Source of the DNA: Sepiola atlantica
Taxonomy: Eukaryota; Mollusca; Cephalopoda; Sepiida; Sepiolidae
NCBI GenBank assembly: GCA_963556195.1
Contig: OY744516.1
Span: forward strand, 38,611,778-38,675,777
Length of the DNA stretch: 64,000 bases
Reading direction: 5' to 3'
Within the stretch, counting starts at the first letter, position 1. Each line of letters opens with the position of its first letter. The notes beneath the pieces were generated by a model, which was not told the origin of the DNA, searched no databases, and was given only the letters and a program-made list of their open reading frames with translations. Below, piece after piece: positions 51,251 through 63,369 of the stretch. A program made the position numbers and the translations under genes.

Positions 51251-53640
51251 GCATTTTATCTGTGGGGATGAGGTATTCGTCCTGAGTAGTCGATACCACC
51301 GAAGAAAAACATTAACTCCTTCCTGTCGCCAGGGGGACAATCACCCAATTGTAAGTCTAACATGCCTGAATTCGGTGTAGGGGCAATGTAACTATCAAAG
51401 GGAGATACTCTCCACCGAACCAACACACAAAATAAAACTGTTTAATAGATAGAAGACAGTTTTCTTCTAAATAGAGATTATTCTAACCCAGAAAAAAGTA
51501 AAACCTATCAACCTATTCAGTAATTTCGATAAGAGACGTGCTTATATTATAAGAGATTATATTTATAGGGATTAACAGAGCCTATCTCTGTTTAGATTAT
51601 GAAATTATCACATTGAAAAGTTTGGAGGAAGATTACACGAAAAACAAAATTAATGTTAATTTTGATCAAAATCTTTTACAGCTGACAGCACAGATCTTTA
51701 AGCAGGTGCATTTATATTTGTATTATTATCTTCAGATCTATGAAGTTCGATTAATATATTCATTTGTACACGGCACCACAACAATCTGAAATATAGAATC
51801 ATCACCTATTCATTCTGAGTCGAATATTATGACATTTTTATTTTGTCAAAACAAGCATTCCACAGTTGATTTAAATATTACTCATTTTAGCCGATTATTC
51901 AAGGACCTTCTTATGTCTATATTAGGTACATGCACACCTAGTAGCTTGCGGACCCTAATAAAATATTGTACTTCAATCAAACTTTTAAAAAGTCTTCATA
52001 CATTTTGTCGCCACTGTCCAAGAGTATTTCCATTTATTCTATTTGGGTCAATGATTTCTATTCTCGCTACTTTTTCTATGAAAAAAAATTTCACACAGCC
52101 ACGTCTTAAGTTTAAACGCGTATTCTTTGCCTTTTCGGATACTTTTTTTATGTGATCGCAATTTTGCTTTCTATTTTTCGTGTGACCTTGTCGAGGTATA
52201 CAATACCGCAATTTACATCAGCGAAGTTTCATCATTTTTAGAATAAAGAAAGCGCTACCTAAACCCAAACAGAACATGAAGCCATTATTTATATTAATAA
52301 TTGACAATTTGAAGCATTTTTCTTCGACTTGTATGTATCTGATGAATCCAGATTCGCAAGAAAACGTTTTCACCATTTAGTTTGGCAAAATGTGATTTTC
52401 ATTTCTTTTTATACTAATGTGTTACCGGGTATCAATGCCCGGGGCTACTCAGGAAGAAACGTTGAAGAGATTTTCAGTTGGGCGATGAATGCCGCCAGTC
52501 AGTGGACTGGGCAGAATATTACTTAAGAGAAATTGATTATACAAGAGGACGACTCGACAAGTGTTTGTTTGCTCTAATGCGAACGAATACTTGTTGAGTC
52601 TTCCTATTGAAGACACCCATTATAGTGTCGTTCCAACAAACGAAATATTACAAGTTAATTCAATTTTACAATTCAATTCTTTACTGAAATTCTACTTGAG
52701 ATTTATTTTCATTGTTAATGCTTTTATCAATGTTTCCATGCTTCTTGATTTATAATTGAAATACAACTTTCGGCGGCAAGTTAGACTTTAATTGTTTCAT
52801 TGGTAATTCTTACATTAACAAATTTACATTTCTCACCCTCATAAATTTCACGTCTCGATAGAACTATATGATAGTTTCTTTTTTAAAAAAAGACACGTTT
52901 GGTATTACAGTAGATAGTGTACGTCTTATATTTCCTCAAAGATACCGATTTTTATCACACGAAAAAGGCAACAACGAAATGTAAATCAAGATTTTAAACG
53001 TTTGTTGGTACAGAACTAAACTATTGAATGAATGCCGTTCAAAGATTTCATCCGTTTAGAAATACTAACTAAGTTATGATGAGATCCTGATTAAACGTTT
53101 AAGAATGTCACTGAAACATGTCTGACAATTGTAAATTAAAAAAAACGATAATACACACGATAGAAAGAAATACATAATTGTTCACACGTATAGGGTGTGC
53201 GAAATAGATTGGTAATATGTAAAAGTATTTAATAGCGGTAATGTGAAACACGTTGCTTTCCAAAAAGTGTAAAATTTGTATCGAAAACCCTTCACATTTT
53301 CTTTGTTTTTACATACGACAATATATTATTGACAGAGATTTGAAACAAAAGCTGTGTCAGGGTCCTGATGAGCTCCATTTTAAAGGTGAATGTTTATTTT
53401 TTTCAAACGAAATATAGTCACTAGCATTGAAAATATGATGTACGATTATGATGTTAAAAGTATGTTTTTGTGTATTTTTCGAACTAAAACTCTTTTCACG
53501 TCATAATTGCACCACATTTTTTGAATACGTACAACTATGTTTCGTTTGAAAAAAAAAACAGAAACACATTCCTTCTATTACATAAAAGCCTAAATCATTT
53601 TCACGTCACCCACGCACTAAATATTTTCAAATATTGTACT
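51251..53640. other. Unclassified DNA, no gene seen
   Basis: Contains small hairpins (for example ccagtc-agtg-gactgg at 52495-52510) and a CTGATGA near 53366 without a proper partner. Frames at 51829-52155 and 51996-52211 have no family motif. Confidence 0.4.
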
Positions 53641-53654
53641 TGTATGTTATTTCT

Positions 53655-53768
53655 TTAAATACATCACCCTGAGAAAACCTTGAAATAAAGACGAAACGTT
53701 GATGAATATGTATGGTTTTATTCCTTTTTCGTTTTCTATTACGTTAGAATATAATTTCCATGATTTTA

Positions 53769-53770
<2 letters not shown>
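53655..53770 (+). mobile_element. Possible PLE-type 3' tail
   Basis: The plus strand has 'ccctgagaaaaccttg' then 'aaagacgaaacgttgatg' and about 80 bp later a TA array. The core would need CTGANGA, and one base is missing, so only the layout supports it. Confidence 0.3.

Positions 53771-53829
<59 letters not shown>
53771..53829. repeat. (TA)n microsatellite
   Basis: Directly joins inverted repeat 5. Confidence 0.97.
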
Positions 53830-53831
<2 letters not shown>

Positions 53832-54011
53832 TAGAGATGAGAAATGAGAAAACAAAAGCGTAAAGATACAATATTTATTACAACATCAGAAGTTCAAAGC
53901 AAGGAGTTTCATATCCTTGGATTAAGGATATGAAGCCTCCTGCATTGAACTTCTGATGTTCTAATAAATGTTTTATCTTTACAATTTTTATTCTCATCTT
54001 TCATCTCTAGA
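53830..54011. repeat. Inverted repeat 5 (182-bp palindrome)
   Basis: It runs from tctagagatga at the left to tcatctctaga at the right. Arms of about 90 bp share 'acatcagaagttcaa' and 'ttcatatcctt' with almost no loop. About 85-90% arm identity by eye. Confidence 0.92.
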
Positions 54012-54102
54012 CTTGATAGCTCTATTCAATATATTGAGGTTTATATTATCAGGATAGATTATTATTAAACAATAATTCAATTATCTTTAATTTAATTAAA
54101 CA

Positions 54103-54107
<5 letters not shown>

Positions 54108-54151
<44 letters not shown>

Positions 54152-54161
54152 GTGTGCGTGT
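54108..54161. repeat. (TA)n(TG)n microsatellite
   Basis: TA passing into TG. Confidence 0.95.
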
Positions 54162-56694
54162 ATTACGTATTTAATTAGTAATTCTGAAATTTAGATTACC
54201 TTTATAAAATAAGGGTTTGAATTCACGTACAGATAGAAATGACAGGATGCCACAAAGGTAAACTCTATTTGTCATTTTGATTGTCCAGTAAACAAAGGAT
54301 ACGATTTATCGGTTTACTTTATAATAACAGTTCCTTCTGTATCTGTTCATTTCAATTTAAAAAAAACATTTTATTTTATGTGTAGCATATGCAGGTGTAT
54401 GACATGTAATCATCAAAATATTAAGAAATCAGCTTTCATTTGTGTAAGTCCTGACATCTTCAATCTCCTAAGGTAGTGAATACTTAAGCCGATTTTTTTC
54501 TGTTTCTTAATATAAATTCAAAAATACGTTAAAAAAGTTCAATGTATCAGTTCATTGCAAGAAAACTACAATTCATTAAAAGTAAAATTATCTGGAATTC
54601 TGCAGAATATGTCAATTACTGAAATTTTTCAAATACACATTTCGGGTTTGATTGGACTATTCCTGCAAATACAGAATTAGGTCGGTATATCAATATATGT
54701 TCATTATGCCATTCAGTCAAGCGTCGTCTTTCCAAACCAAGCTAAGGCGACACTACGGAATTGAAATGTTATATCCTTTCTTTTTTGAGTTCAACTGGAA
54801 AGAGTGCTGTTTCAATTTGTCGTCACTTCTATCACACATGCTCCGTTTGAATTTTTAAATCGCCTCGGTACAAACACGTGCATCTGCGATTTCAATCGGC
54901 TATTGCACGTTTCTCGATTTGCACTTTCTCAGTTTGCTACAATGTGATGTGTGTAGATCACCCTTTCATTTGTATTTCAGGATTTCACGGCTCTGTCTTA
55001 GGTGGGTAACTAGTGTTAAACATGTGAAGAAAACAGCTTTGATATGTTCCATCCTGCGTTGCCTATTACTGAGCTTTATCGATGTTTTCAGCTTATAACT
55101 GATGATTATGTACACTCACAAAATTCTAATACACTATCGATAGGTATTTCACTCATAGTGAAAGATAAACCGATATAATTTATCTTCAACGTAAGGAGAA
55201 AGATTACAATGCACAATGTACATGTATACTTTCATTTAAAGTAGATATTCGGCTAGCTATCTTTGTTGTCTTTTCATCTTTTCTAGTTTCCCGTATGTTT
55301 TCGTCGTAAATCCACACCAAACTCTGCATCTAATTGACTATGAATATCTCCGGGTTGAGAAGCCTCCATAGTTAGACCCACGAGATTCGCAACTAATTGC
55401 ATTAATTGCGTGTCGCAAAGTCACGAAATGTAGGAAGTGGTTAATTTATTCGTTTTATTTTTTTTCTTGTCGTTTAACCAAATAAACATAGTTTTTCGAG
55501 TAGCAATGTTTTTCTATTTGATATTTTCAGTTTTATGTATATATTTTGTTTAATTTTTTTTATTTTAGCTTTTTTTAGCTTTTTCTTTTTTTTTAATTCA
55601 ATTCACACTATTTATTGTTTCGCAGGAAGAAAAGGTAATTGGTTTTTATGATTATTTCATTTCCATTGCGCACTTGAATCTCTGTCAAAGGCTTCGTCTG
55701 TCATGCGTGAGTTTGTAATTGCATTTATATTGATCATCGTGTATATTGAATAGATGCGTCTAACGTTAGGTATCTGCAGACATATCTATATAAGTGGTCC
55801 AGTAGTTAGTATGTCACGCTTATGTTCGAAATATCAATAAGTTCTGTATGTGTAACTTCAATTTGAAAAAGAAAATTATATGGTCAGTTTAATTTCGATA
55901 CGTCCAAGAACCTCTGAAATATACTCTATCAAATTTTAAGTAGGTCTCGTATAAAATCGTGTTGTCCATAATATGTTACGCTAAAGTGTGTAATAGGAGT
56001 TCGTCGGTCTGTCACGTTCGCCGGTCTGCACGATTACGTTTTAAATATGATTTTGGTCAGATTTAATGGACACTTTTTATGAATTGATCCGTCATTTTTG
56101 TTTGTTTCTTCCTCTACTTTATTTTAACCAAAATGTATTTTTTTATTTCCATCGTTCGATTACCTCCGCTTTTGTGCCATGTAGGTTCAGTGAGAAGAAA
56201 GGGACTCTTGTTGTATTTACCCCTCATCTATTATTACGCTGAATGCTCAATAAACACTAGCCTAATTTAGCACTGCATTGAATGTATAAACTATTTAGGC
56301 ATCCGGTAAAAATCTCTGTCCCAGTAAAGAAAGGTGGTATTAGTTATACATGACTTATATAGACATCCATCTATGCAGAACAATAAGAATTAAAATAAAT
56401 CTCTAAAAACATCCTGTGTCAGGGTCAGCATTCTGGAAGAAAGAACGCCATTTTCTTGATAATATTTTCGCACATCTATTCAGAAAAAAAGATTATTTCA
56501 CGTATGGATACATTGAAAATGAAACGGACAAATCGAACACTACTGAGACGGTAACGGAACGTCTTCTGACTACTCTGTCAAATCAAACAGAAACACGCAG
56601 ACTTCACAGATTCTTTTGGAAGTATCTTATCTTTGTAATCTGTCAACATCTGAAGTTTTAATTCTCTTAAATTGTTAAACCTTTTATCGCGACA

Positions 56695-56696
<2 letters not shown>
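54162..56696. other. Featureless AT-rich DNA
   Basis: 2.5 kb without arrays or element motifs. A T-rich patch lies at 55540-55620. No convincing frame. Confidence 0.5.

Positions 56697-56745
<49 letters not shown>
56697..56745. repeat. (TA)n microsatellite
   Basis: Pure TA run. Confidence 0.96.
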
Positions 56746-56746
<1 letters not shown>

Positions 56747-56923
56747 CCTAATTTCAGTCACTGTGTTTTATGATTTATCACGGCTGTGTTGGTCTAGACT
56801 GAACACACGAACTACGTTCTAGCCTATGCGAACGCCTGAAACCACCACTTCCTGAACTTGCGTCGTCTGAATGTATAAAACAATTAATATTTAATATTTA
56901 ATATTTAATAAAATATACTTATA

Positions 56924-56924
<1 letters not shown>

Positions 56925-56977
<53 letters not shown>

Positions 56978-56980
56978 ATA
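56925..56980. repeat. (TA)n(TG)n microsatellite
   Basis: TA passing into TG; preceded by three 'taatattt' units. Confidence 0.95.
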
Positions 56981-57273
56981 AGTAAGTATACTTCATTTAC
57001 ATTATAAAAGCCAAGATTTTTAAAAGATTTTCTTACAAAACATGTTTTAAAAAAAACCCTTTTCAGTACAAATTATTACGAATCGTTTTGCTTAAAGTAA
57101 CCCAAAACAATATTATGTCATCTGTTCACATTAAGCTCGTTAAAAAAGTACATCAACAGTTCTCAATTTGAAAAAAAATACCACGTATCGAGACATGAAA
57201 AACCAAACGTTCAGAAGAAAAACTTTGCAATCATGTTTGATCCTCATACGTTCGCCATCTTGAATCCTAACAA

Positions 57274-58004
<731 letters not shown>

Positions 58005-58440
58005 AGGAATATTTGCTGACGGCACCACGCTCTACTCTAGACATGTTAGCAAATCAGATGTCACATATCCAAGGGAATTGTCGAATCCTTAGAAAGTGAC
58101 TTCCAGTTTGTAGTTGGTAACATTTAATTCTGCAGAAAAAAGTGGGCTCCCTCTATCGTGCTAGAAAACTTCTCTTACCTGACAGTATCCTATATTTCTA
58201 CAAATCCACCATCCACATATGCATGAAGTATTGTTATCTCATCTGGGCTAGTGCACCATCCACTAGTCTCTACCTCATAGACAAGGTCCAAATAAAAGAG
58301 TCGCTAATCGAATAGGTCCCTCACTATCTACCAAGCCCCAACCCCTGTCCCATCGCCACAATGTTGCAACCTTGTGATTGCTTTACAATATTAACACAAT
58401 CGCAACTCGCATATGTCCATTCAATCATCCTCAAATATTT
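58005..58440 (+). pseudogene. Decayed LINE (Jockey/CR1-like RT, C-terminal part)
   Basis: Near 58006 the frame reads 'IFADGTTLYSRHVSKSDV', the RT catalytic block with FADD changed to FADG. A frameshift later gives 'SLESDFQFVV'. After an internal deletion it reads 'KVGSLYRARKLLLPDSILYF', 'YKSTIHICMKYCYLIWASAP' and 'LIDKVQIKESLIE', the conserved thumb region of these LINEs. No endonuclease and no complete palm are present. Confidence 0.82.
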
Positions 58441-58544
58441 TTCCCTTAATAGATATCTTTATATTTTAACGACGGTATTATCATAATTTATTTGTTACCT
58501 TAATTACTTGTATTTTGAACTAATTTTATTTGCTATCGTGTAAT

Positions 58545-59815
58545 TAACAAAGCTAGCCACAATTTTCCTTAAGATTGCAGCTGTTTTGTATTGTTTCATT
58601 GATCCAATTGATTCCAATTTCTCCCAGTCTTTCCTCTAGTTTTCTTGAGACTGTGCCTAATGCTCTTACGATTATTGGTATTATATTGACTTTCTTCATG
58701 CTCCATATTTCTTTCAGTTCTCTGGCAAGTTCCGTGTATTTGCTTCGTTTTTCCGTCCCTTTAATTTTCACTCTGTGGTCTGTCTGAACGACAAAGTCTA
58801 CGATTTGTCAGTACTTTTCATTTGTGTCGATTTTTATGACGGTCCTGTTTACCAACGGACAATTTTCATCTTGGCCTAGCTTTTAAATATAGATTCGCTG
58901 TCTCTTCGTCAATTTACACTTATTTTATGATTTTCAGCCCAGGAAGTCTTTTTGAAAATGGCTAATATTCCCCACCTCACGAATCACTGAGCCTTGTTGC
59001 ATCCACGAATGAACCCTCTATTGGACTTTTTACCCTCTGGATTCTATCTATTTTGTCCTCACCTCAGGAGGTTGGTTTCTGGAGTTTCTTTGAAACCTCA
59101 CATTTTACTTCTCGTGCTTTCTAACGACCTTCATACAAATCACTTTCTCCGCTGGACTTTTTGATACCGGATTTTGTTGCAATCGGACACTTGCTTGCAT
59201 TCGGACAACTTTTTGCCTTGTTTTTCCCCCACAATCTTTATTTTACTTTTTCAAATTTTAAATCTTGGCCTTTGCCAACTCATCTATCCACGTAATTTCG
59301 TCTGCTGAAAGAATTTTGATCTTTAAAAAACCCGGTTTAAGGAAAAAATTAATTGAATAAATTGCTTTTTTGCGGAATATACTTTGCATTGAACAACTGA
59401 ATTGAAAAGAGATGTGCGTCCGCTGTACATCCATGATCTAGAGGATTTTATGTTTTTCGTTTTCCAGTACTGTCTCTGATTTATGTTTGTACCAATTGTC
59501 TGCGCGTTTAAAATGCTATCGTTTACACGGCTTGTAAAGATTCTGTTTCTCTGTTCAAGTGTCCCTTTCTTAGCCATGCCCACCTATTTTCCTTGGTATC
59601 TTCTCTTGTAAGTCTTATGAAGCGTCCATGTAGTTGTTTTTCTTCCCACTTTTCTTTTGTTATTTTGTTTCTGGTTTCAAAGCTTTCCGAGTTGTTCTTT
59701 GGGACGGTGTCTCTTGCTGCGGTGATTAGCCTTTCGCTGTTCTGGGTTATATATATCTCCAGCACTGTTTTATGTCTTCACACAGTCGTCTATACTTACC
59801 AGTCGGAATAAATAT
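58545..59815 (-). pseudogene. LINE fragment with restriction-like endonuclease (subfamily 3)
   Basis: Minus strand: 'SERLITAARDTV', 'EEKQLHGRFIRLT' and 'WAWLRKGHLNRETESL' (59765-59523), the region after the RT. The Cys/His region is obscured. 'IVDFVVQTDHRVKIKG' and 'KYTELARELKEIWSMKKVNI' then 'IPIIVRALGTVSRKLEERLG' (about 58815-58600) follow, the nuclease C-terminal half. About 500 bp of C/T-rich text (58820-59320) lies between where less is expected, so an insertion is likely. Differences from the copies at 31.3 and 39.2 kb show a separate subfamily. Confidence 0.82.
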
Positions 59816-61192
59816 AAATGTTTTATATAACAGTAGCACTAATTGGCCTAAATCAGTGAGGAACATATTATAAGTAGCTTTTTTATTAACGCTATTCCGG
59901 TTAAATGCAGAGAGAAATTCACATGATTACTTCATATACTTTACCGAATGTTGATTGCATATACGCAGTACACTTATGAATGATGTAATACATTTTGATT
60001 GACAATTTTATAAGGAAAAATAAAGTTAACAGAATAACGTTTGAGTCCAGTCAGTGTTAAAAACAATTATACAGTTTTCAAATACAGTGGAACAAATTCT
60101 GGATTCATACTGGCACTAAATATATGTATGCTAACATGCATAGTAATTCGTTTTCCTAGCATATATTGTTAGAATTAGACGTTTATCTTATTGCTCTCCT
60201 GAAAAGTTTCTATCATTTAACATTTGCTATGGAATATCGAATTTCACATTTAAAATTAAGAATAATTCAAGACGTAAATAATTAGACAAATATATATAGC
60301 CCATATAATTTAGTTTAACTATTGATTAAGGCAACGCGTACAATGTTTTCTGATGTCCGTTAATATTAGAGGCGGGTAGTTTTATGTAGAAATACTTTTT
60401 GTTTAATTATTGTGTGTGACATGCAAGAAATCTATTAATTTTAATTTCGTCAAAATGAATTAAATCTTGTCGGCAATGAGGAACTTTTGAATTGATTATC
60501 TTTACTGATTGTGCTATTTGACGTATCAAGAAAACATTCGGTCTTAATAAAGACACAAACATGTTTCTGTGATAAAATTATATAGGCGGTTATAATAATT
60601 AATTACTCATCTTAGATCAATAATTGCTTTTTATCAGAGAAATAAAAACTTAACATGCTCCAATTGCGAAATGAAAATCAGAAATGTAATTAAAACGTAA
60701 AGTCCAGAATTCATTCATTTACATTTTCTGCCAGAGTCCAATTAAAAATCGCAATGAAATGCGAAACGCTAGAAATGACTCGAGATGAAACGTAGATGAC
60801 AGACTTAACAATTAACCGTCACTGTCAATTCTATTTTCGCTCTAATTTGTCCTTGTGACTCAAGGGTGATTCGTGTTTCGCTCGGAAAAAAGCCCTCAAC
60901 TCGGTTGCAAATAACTCCCTGCGTACAGAATAATCGACTAATTGGCTGAAGTCGTATCACAAATTAATGAGACCTCCATGCTAACTCTCAGATTAACTTC
61001 ACGTCTTCCTGGACAATCGATCAGATTATAATCCAGAAAATCAAGAATGTATCGAGACGATATCATTTAATTGGAGTGTCAGTAGATCAATAATAGTAAA
61101 CTAATATTCGATTTCAGGTCAAGAGGCAAGGGAGTCTATTGAAGAGGGTGACATATTGCCATACCAACTACGCTCTCCCTGAATAGAATAAA

Positions 61193-61194
<2 letters not shown>
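59816..61194. other. AT-rich DNA rich in TAAT motifs, no gene seen
   Basis: No microsatellite or element for almost 1.4 kb. 60400-61090 has many TAATTA, ATTAAT and CAATTA words and a slightly higher GC content around 60750-60960. Confidence 0.45.

Positions 61195-61279
<85 letters not shown>
61195..61279. repeat. (TA)n microsatellite
   Basis: Pure TA run, about 110 bp 5' of the PLE-B endonuclease fragment. Confidence 0.97.
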
Positions 61280-61283
<4 letters not shown>

Positions 61284-61389
61284 AGAAAAAAATTCCTACG
61301 GATTTTAGACTAGGCAAATTATAAATAGAAATACAGTAAAACTATCTTTTTCCACATCGATAAACATAACATCAACTATAGTAAGTTCA

Positions 61390-61870
61390 AATAACACAAA
61401 CATCAAAAAGAATAGTAACTTAGAAATTAGTATAGTCCAGAACCAAAATAACATCTCCCAATGTAACTGTAGAAATGACAATGAGTGCCCTTTAGAGGGG
61501 AGATGTTTAACTTGGTGTATAAGTGTAACGTCATAGAGGAAAACAGAATTAGAACATACATTGGGTTTACGGATGTAGTTTCAAGGACAGATTTAGAAAC
61601 CATATACACTCTTTCAAAGAACCTAATACAAATTCAAAGAGGCCCCTACAACTTTAGCTAAACATGTAAGAGAACTAAACAGTAACAAAATACAATACAG
61701 CCTAAAATGGTCTATAATAGATAACGCAGGGAAATATAAACCTAACAAATCTAAGAGATGTAACCTCTTATTCTGGAATCTTACAATATAGTTATGTCTA
61801 AAGAACATTTATTAAAGAAAAGACAAGAAGTGGTTCAAAACTGTTTACATAGAACCGCATATATCCTATC
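61390..61870 (+). pseudogene. PLE-B GIY-YIG endonuclease fragment
   Basis: The frame reads 'NNISQCNCRNDNECPLEGRC' (61447-61506), a Cys-knuckle typical of the linker before this nuclease. A shifted frame near 61556 gives 'RTYIGFTDVVSRTDLET', the YIG motif. Then 'TTLAKHVRELNSNKIQYSLK' and 'WSIIDNAGKYKP' with 'RCNLLFWN' (61649-61770) match the C-terminal block SKH(V/I)W-LK...WSI...C-LCL. It is broken by frameshifts and stops and lacks the RT. It fits the RT remnant at 47.8-49.8 kb as the same superfamily. Confidence 0.78.
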
Positions 61871-62269
61871 CCGTTACATACCCATATAAAATACCTGTGG
61901 CAGTAACCCTTTTATCAGCATAAATATGAAAGTATCTAAGGTATAGGAATATTATAAGACTATCTTGGCAATAGAAACCATAAACCTAATAGTAGATGAC
62001 GGAGTACTAATACCCCAATATAAATCATTTAAATATAGAACAAATCACTCACAACAAAAATGATCGCAGCGACTTAGCTTAAACCTAACCTATAATGAAA
62101 TGGTAACAGGGCCAGATCATGAGAGCATCAGCAGACATTTTTTTCATTCTAGTTTTCATCTGTACTAATTAGTGAAGAAATGATAACTAGTAAATAAGAT
62201 AACTTTTGGAAGGAGTAAGAACTCATGATGCAATAATTATTTAAAATATAATGCCAAATAAATGCTCAA
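61871..62269. other. AT-rich DNA, no gene seen
   Basis: Likely the eroded 3' region of the PLE-B fragment. Confidence 0.4.
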
Positions 62270-62318
62270 TATAAAAAAAATAAATAAATAAAATAAATAA
62301 ATAAGATAAATAAAATAA

Positions 62319-62379
<61 letters not shown>
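62270..62379. repeat. (AAAT)n then (TA)n
   Basis: AAAT-type units from 62270 and TA from about 62321. Confidence 0.95.
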
Positions 62380-62381
<2 letters not shown>

Positions 62382-62469
62382 TAAGAAACTAAAAGTAAAG
62401 TAAAACTTTTAGTAGAAAGAACCTATAGTGAAATGGTAAAAGCTCAATATACGAGATAGAGCAATTATA

Positions 62470-63062
62470 AAGTTAAATGGACGAAGAGTGATAAACATGC
62501 ACGAATGTCCAAATTTATTTCAAACTTCAAATGTTCAAAACAGGGTATATTCTGTAATAAAATTATGTTTATTATTCTTTCCTTAAGCCAAGGCTTTTCA
62601 AAGATCGAGATCTTATCATCAGAGGAATTATACAGATAAATAAGTTGACAATAGAAAAGCCAAAAGTCAACATTTGAAAAAATATGACAAAATATTCAGA
62701 AATAGATGGATGAGAAAAAAAAGTTCGAGTAAAAAGATATTGGGTTTGTCCGGATGGTAAATTGTCCGCCGATAAGGTGTCCAATGGAAGAGGGTTTCAA
62801 TGGAGAAGAAAAAGTTTCGTAGAGGCATCATGGGTAGGCGTTCAAAAAATAAGTAAATCCAATGGTGAAAATTGAGTTCAAATTAGTAGATAGAGCGTAC
62901 TTAAACGGAATTAAAATGAAGATATTTGGCTATTTAGAGATAGCTTCCAGGCCGAAGAGAATTCCAAGTGAAACGTAGCGATGGAAGATTGAAGTGGTTC
63001 TGAAAGAAGTTTGAAATAAATTTGGACATTCGTGCATGTTTATCACTCTTCGTCCATTTAAC

Positions 63063-63064
<2 letters not shown>
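62470..63064. mobile_element. Element with perfect 59-bp terminal inverted repeats
   Basis: 62470-62528 and 63006-63064 are exact reverse complements over 59 bases (outer text aagttaaatggacgaagagt). The total length is 595 bp. The right end stops at a TA array; on the left 90 bp separate it from one. The interior carries a hammerhead candidate (62577-62627) and text such as 'ggtaaattgtccgccgataa'. No transposase. It could be a MITE-type DNA element or an inverted pair of PLE 3' tails. The identity of the arms implies recent origin or gene conversion. Confidence 0.85.
62577..62627 (-). ncRNA. Hammerhead ribozyme candidate (type I)
   Basis: Minus strand: stem I ttcct (62627-62623) pairs with aggaa (62583-62579). 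CTGATGA is at 62622-62616. Stem II aagatc/gatctt (62614-62601) has a tiny loop. GAAA is at 62599-62596. Stem III aagc, loop cttg, gctt (62596-62585) gives A15.1-U16.1. The cleavage triplet is UUA (62586-62584). All core letters are present, but position 10.1/11.1 is a U-U mismatch rather than G-C and UUA is a poor triplet, so activity may be low. Confidence 0.65.

Positions 63065-63121
<57 letters not shown>
63065..63121. repeat. (TA)n microsatellite
   Basis: Between the 59-bp-TIR element and the half copy of inverted repeat 1. Confidence 0.97.
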
Positions 63122-63124
<3 letters not shown>

Positions 63125-63292
63125 TTCATAATGTTCCAGAGACGATATTTACATTAATGATTTGTTTGACACAAGGAAAATGAAGCGAACCATAAAAATA
63201 TATATCTCATAAAAATGTTATGTTTTTCGGAAATGTGAAAAAATAAAAATAAAAATAATAAAATAAAAACATGGTTATTGGAATATATATGA

Positions 63293-63295
<3 letters not shown>
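63122..63295. repeat. Half copy of inverted repeat 1
   Basis: Aligns with 23664-23830 ('gacgatatttacat', 'gacacaagg-aaatga', 'ccataaaaatatat-tctca', 'acatggttattggaatat'). The partner arm is missing, and both sides are TA arrays. Confidence 0.8.

Positions 63296-63356
<61 letters not shown>
63296..63356. repeat. (TA)n microsatellite
   Basis: Pure TA run. Confidence 0.97.
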
Positions 63357-63357
<1 letters not shown>

Positions 63358-63369
63358 TTTACTCTACTA

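Noticed and set aside
51829..52211. 108- and 71-codon frames on opposite strands, considered as a transposase piece
   Set aside because: No catalytic residues or family motif could be aligned on either strand.
52430..52460. ccgggtatcaatgcccgg hairpin, considered as another Helitron 3' end
   Set aside because: No CTRR end follows at the right distance.
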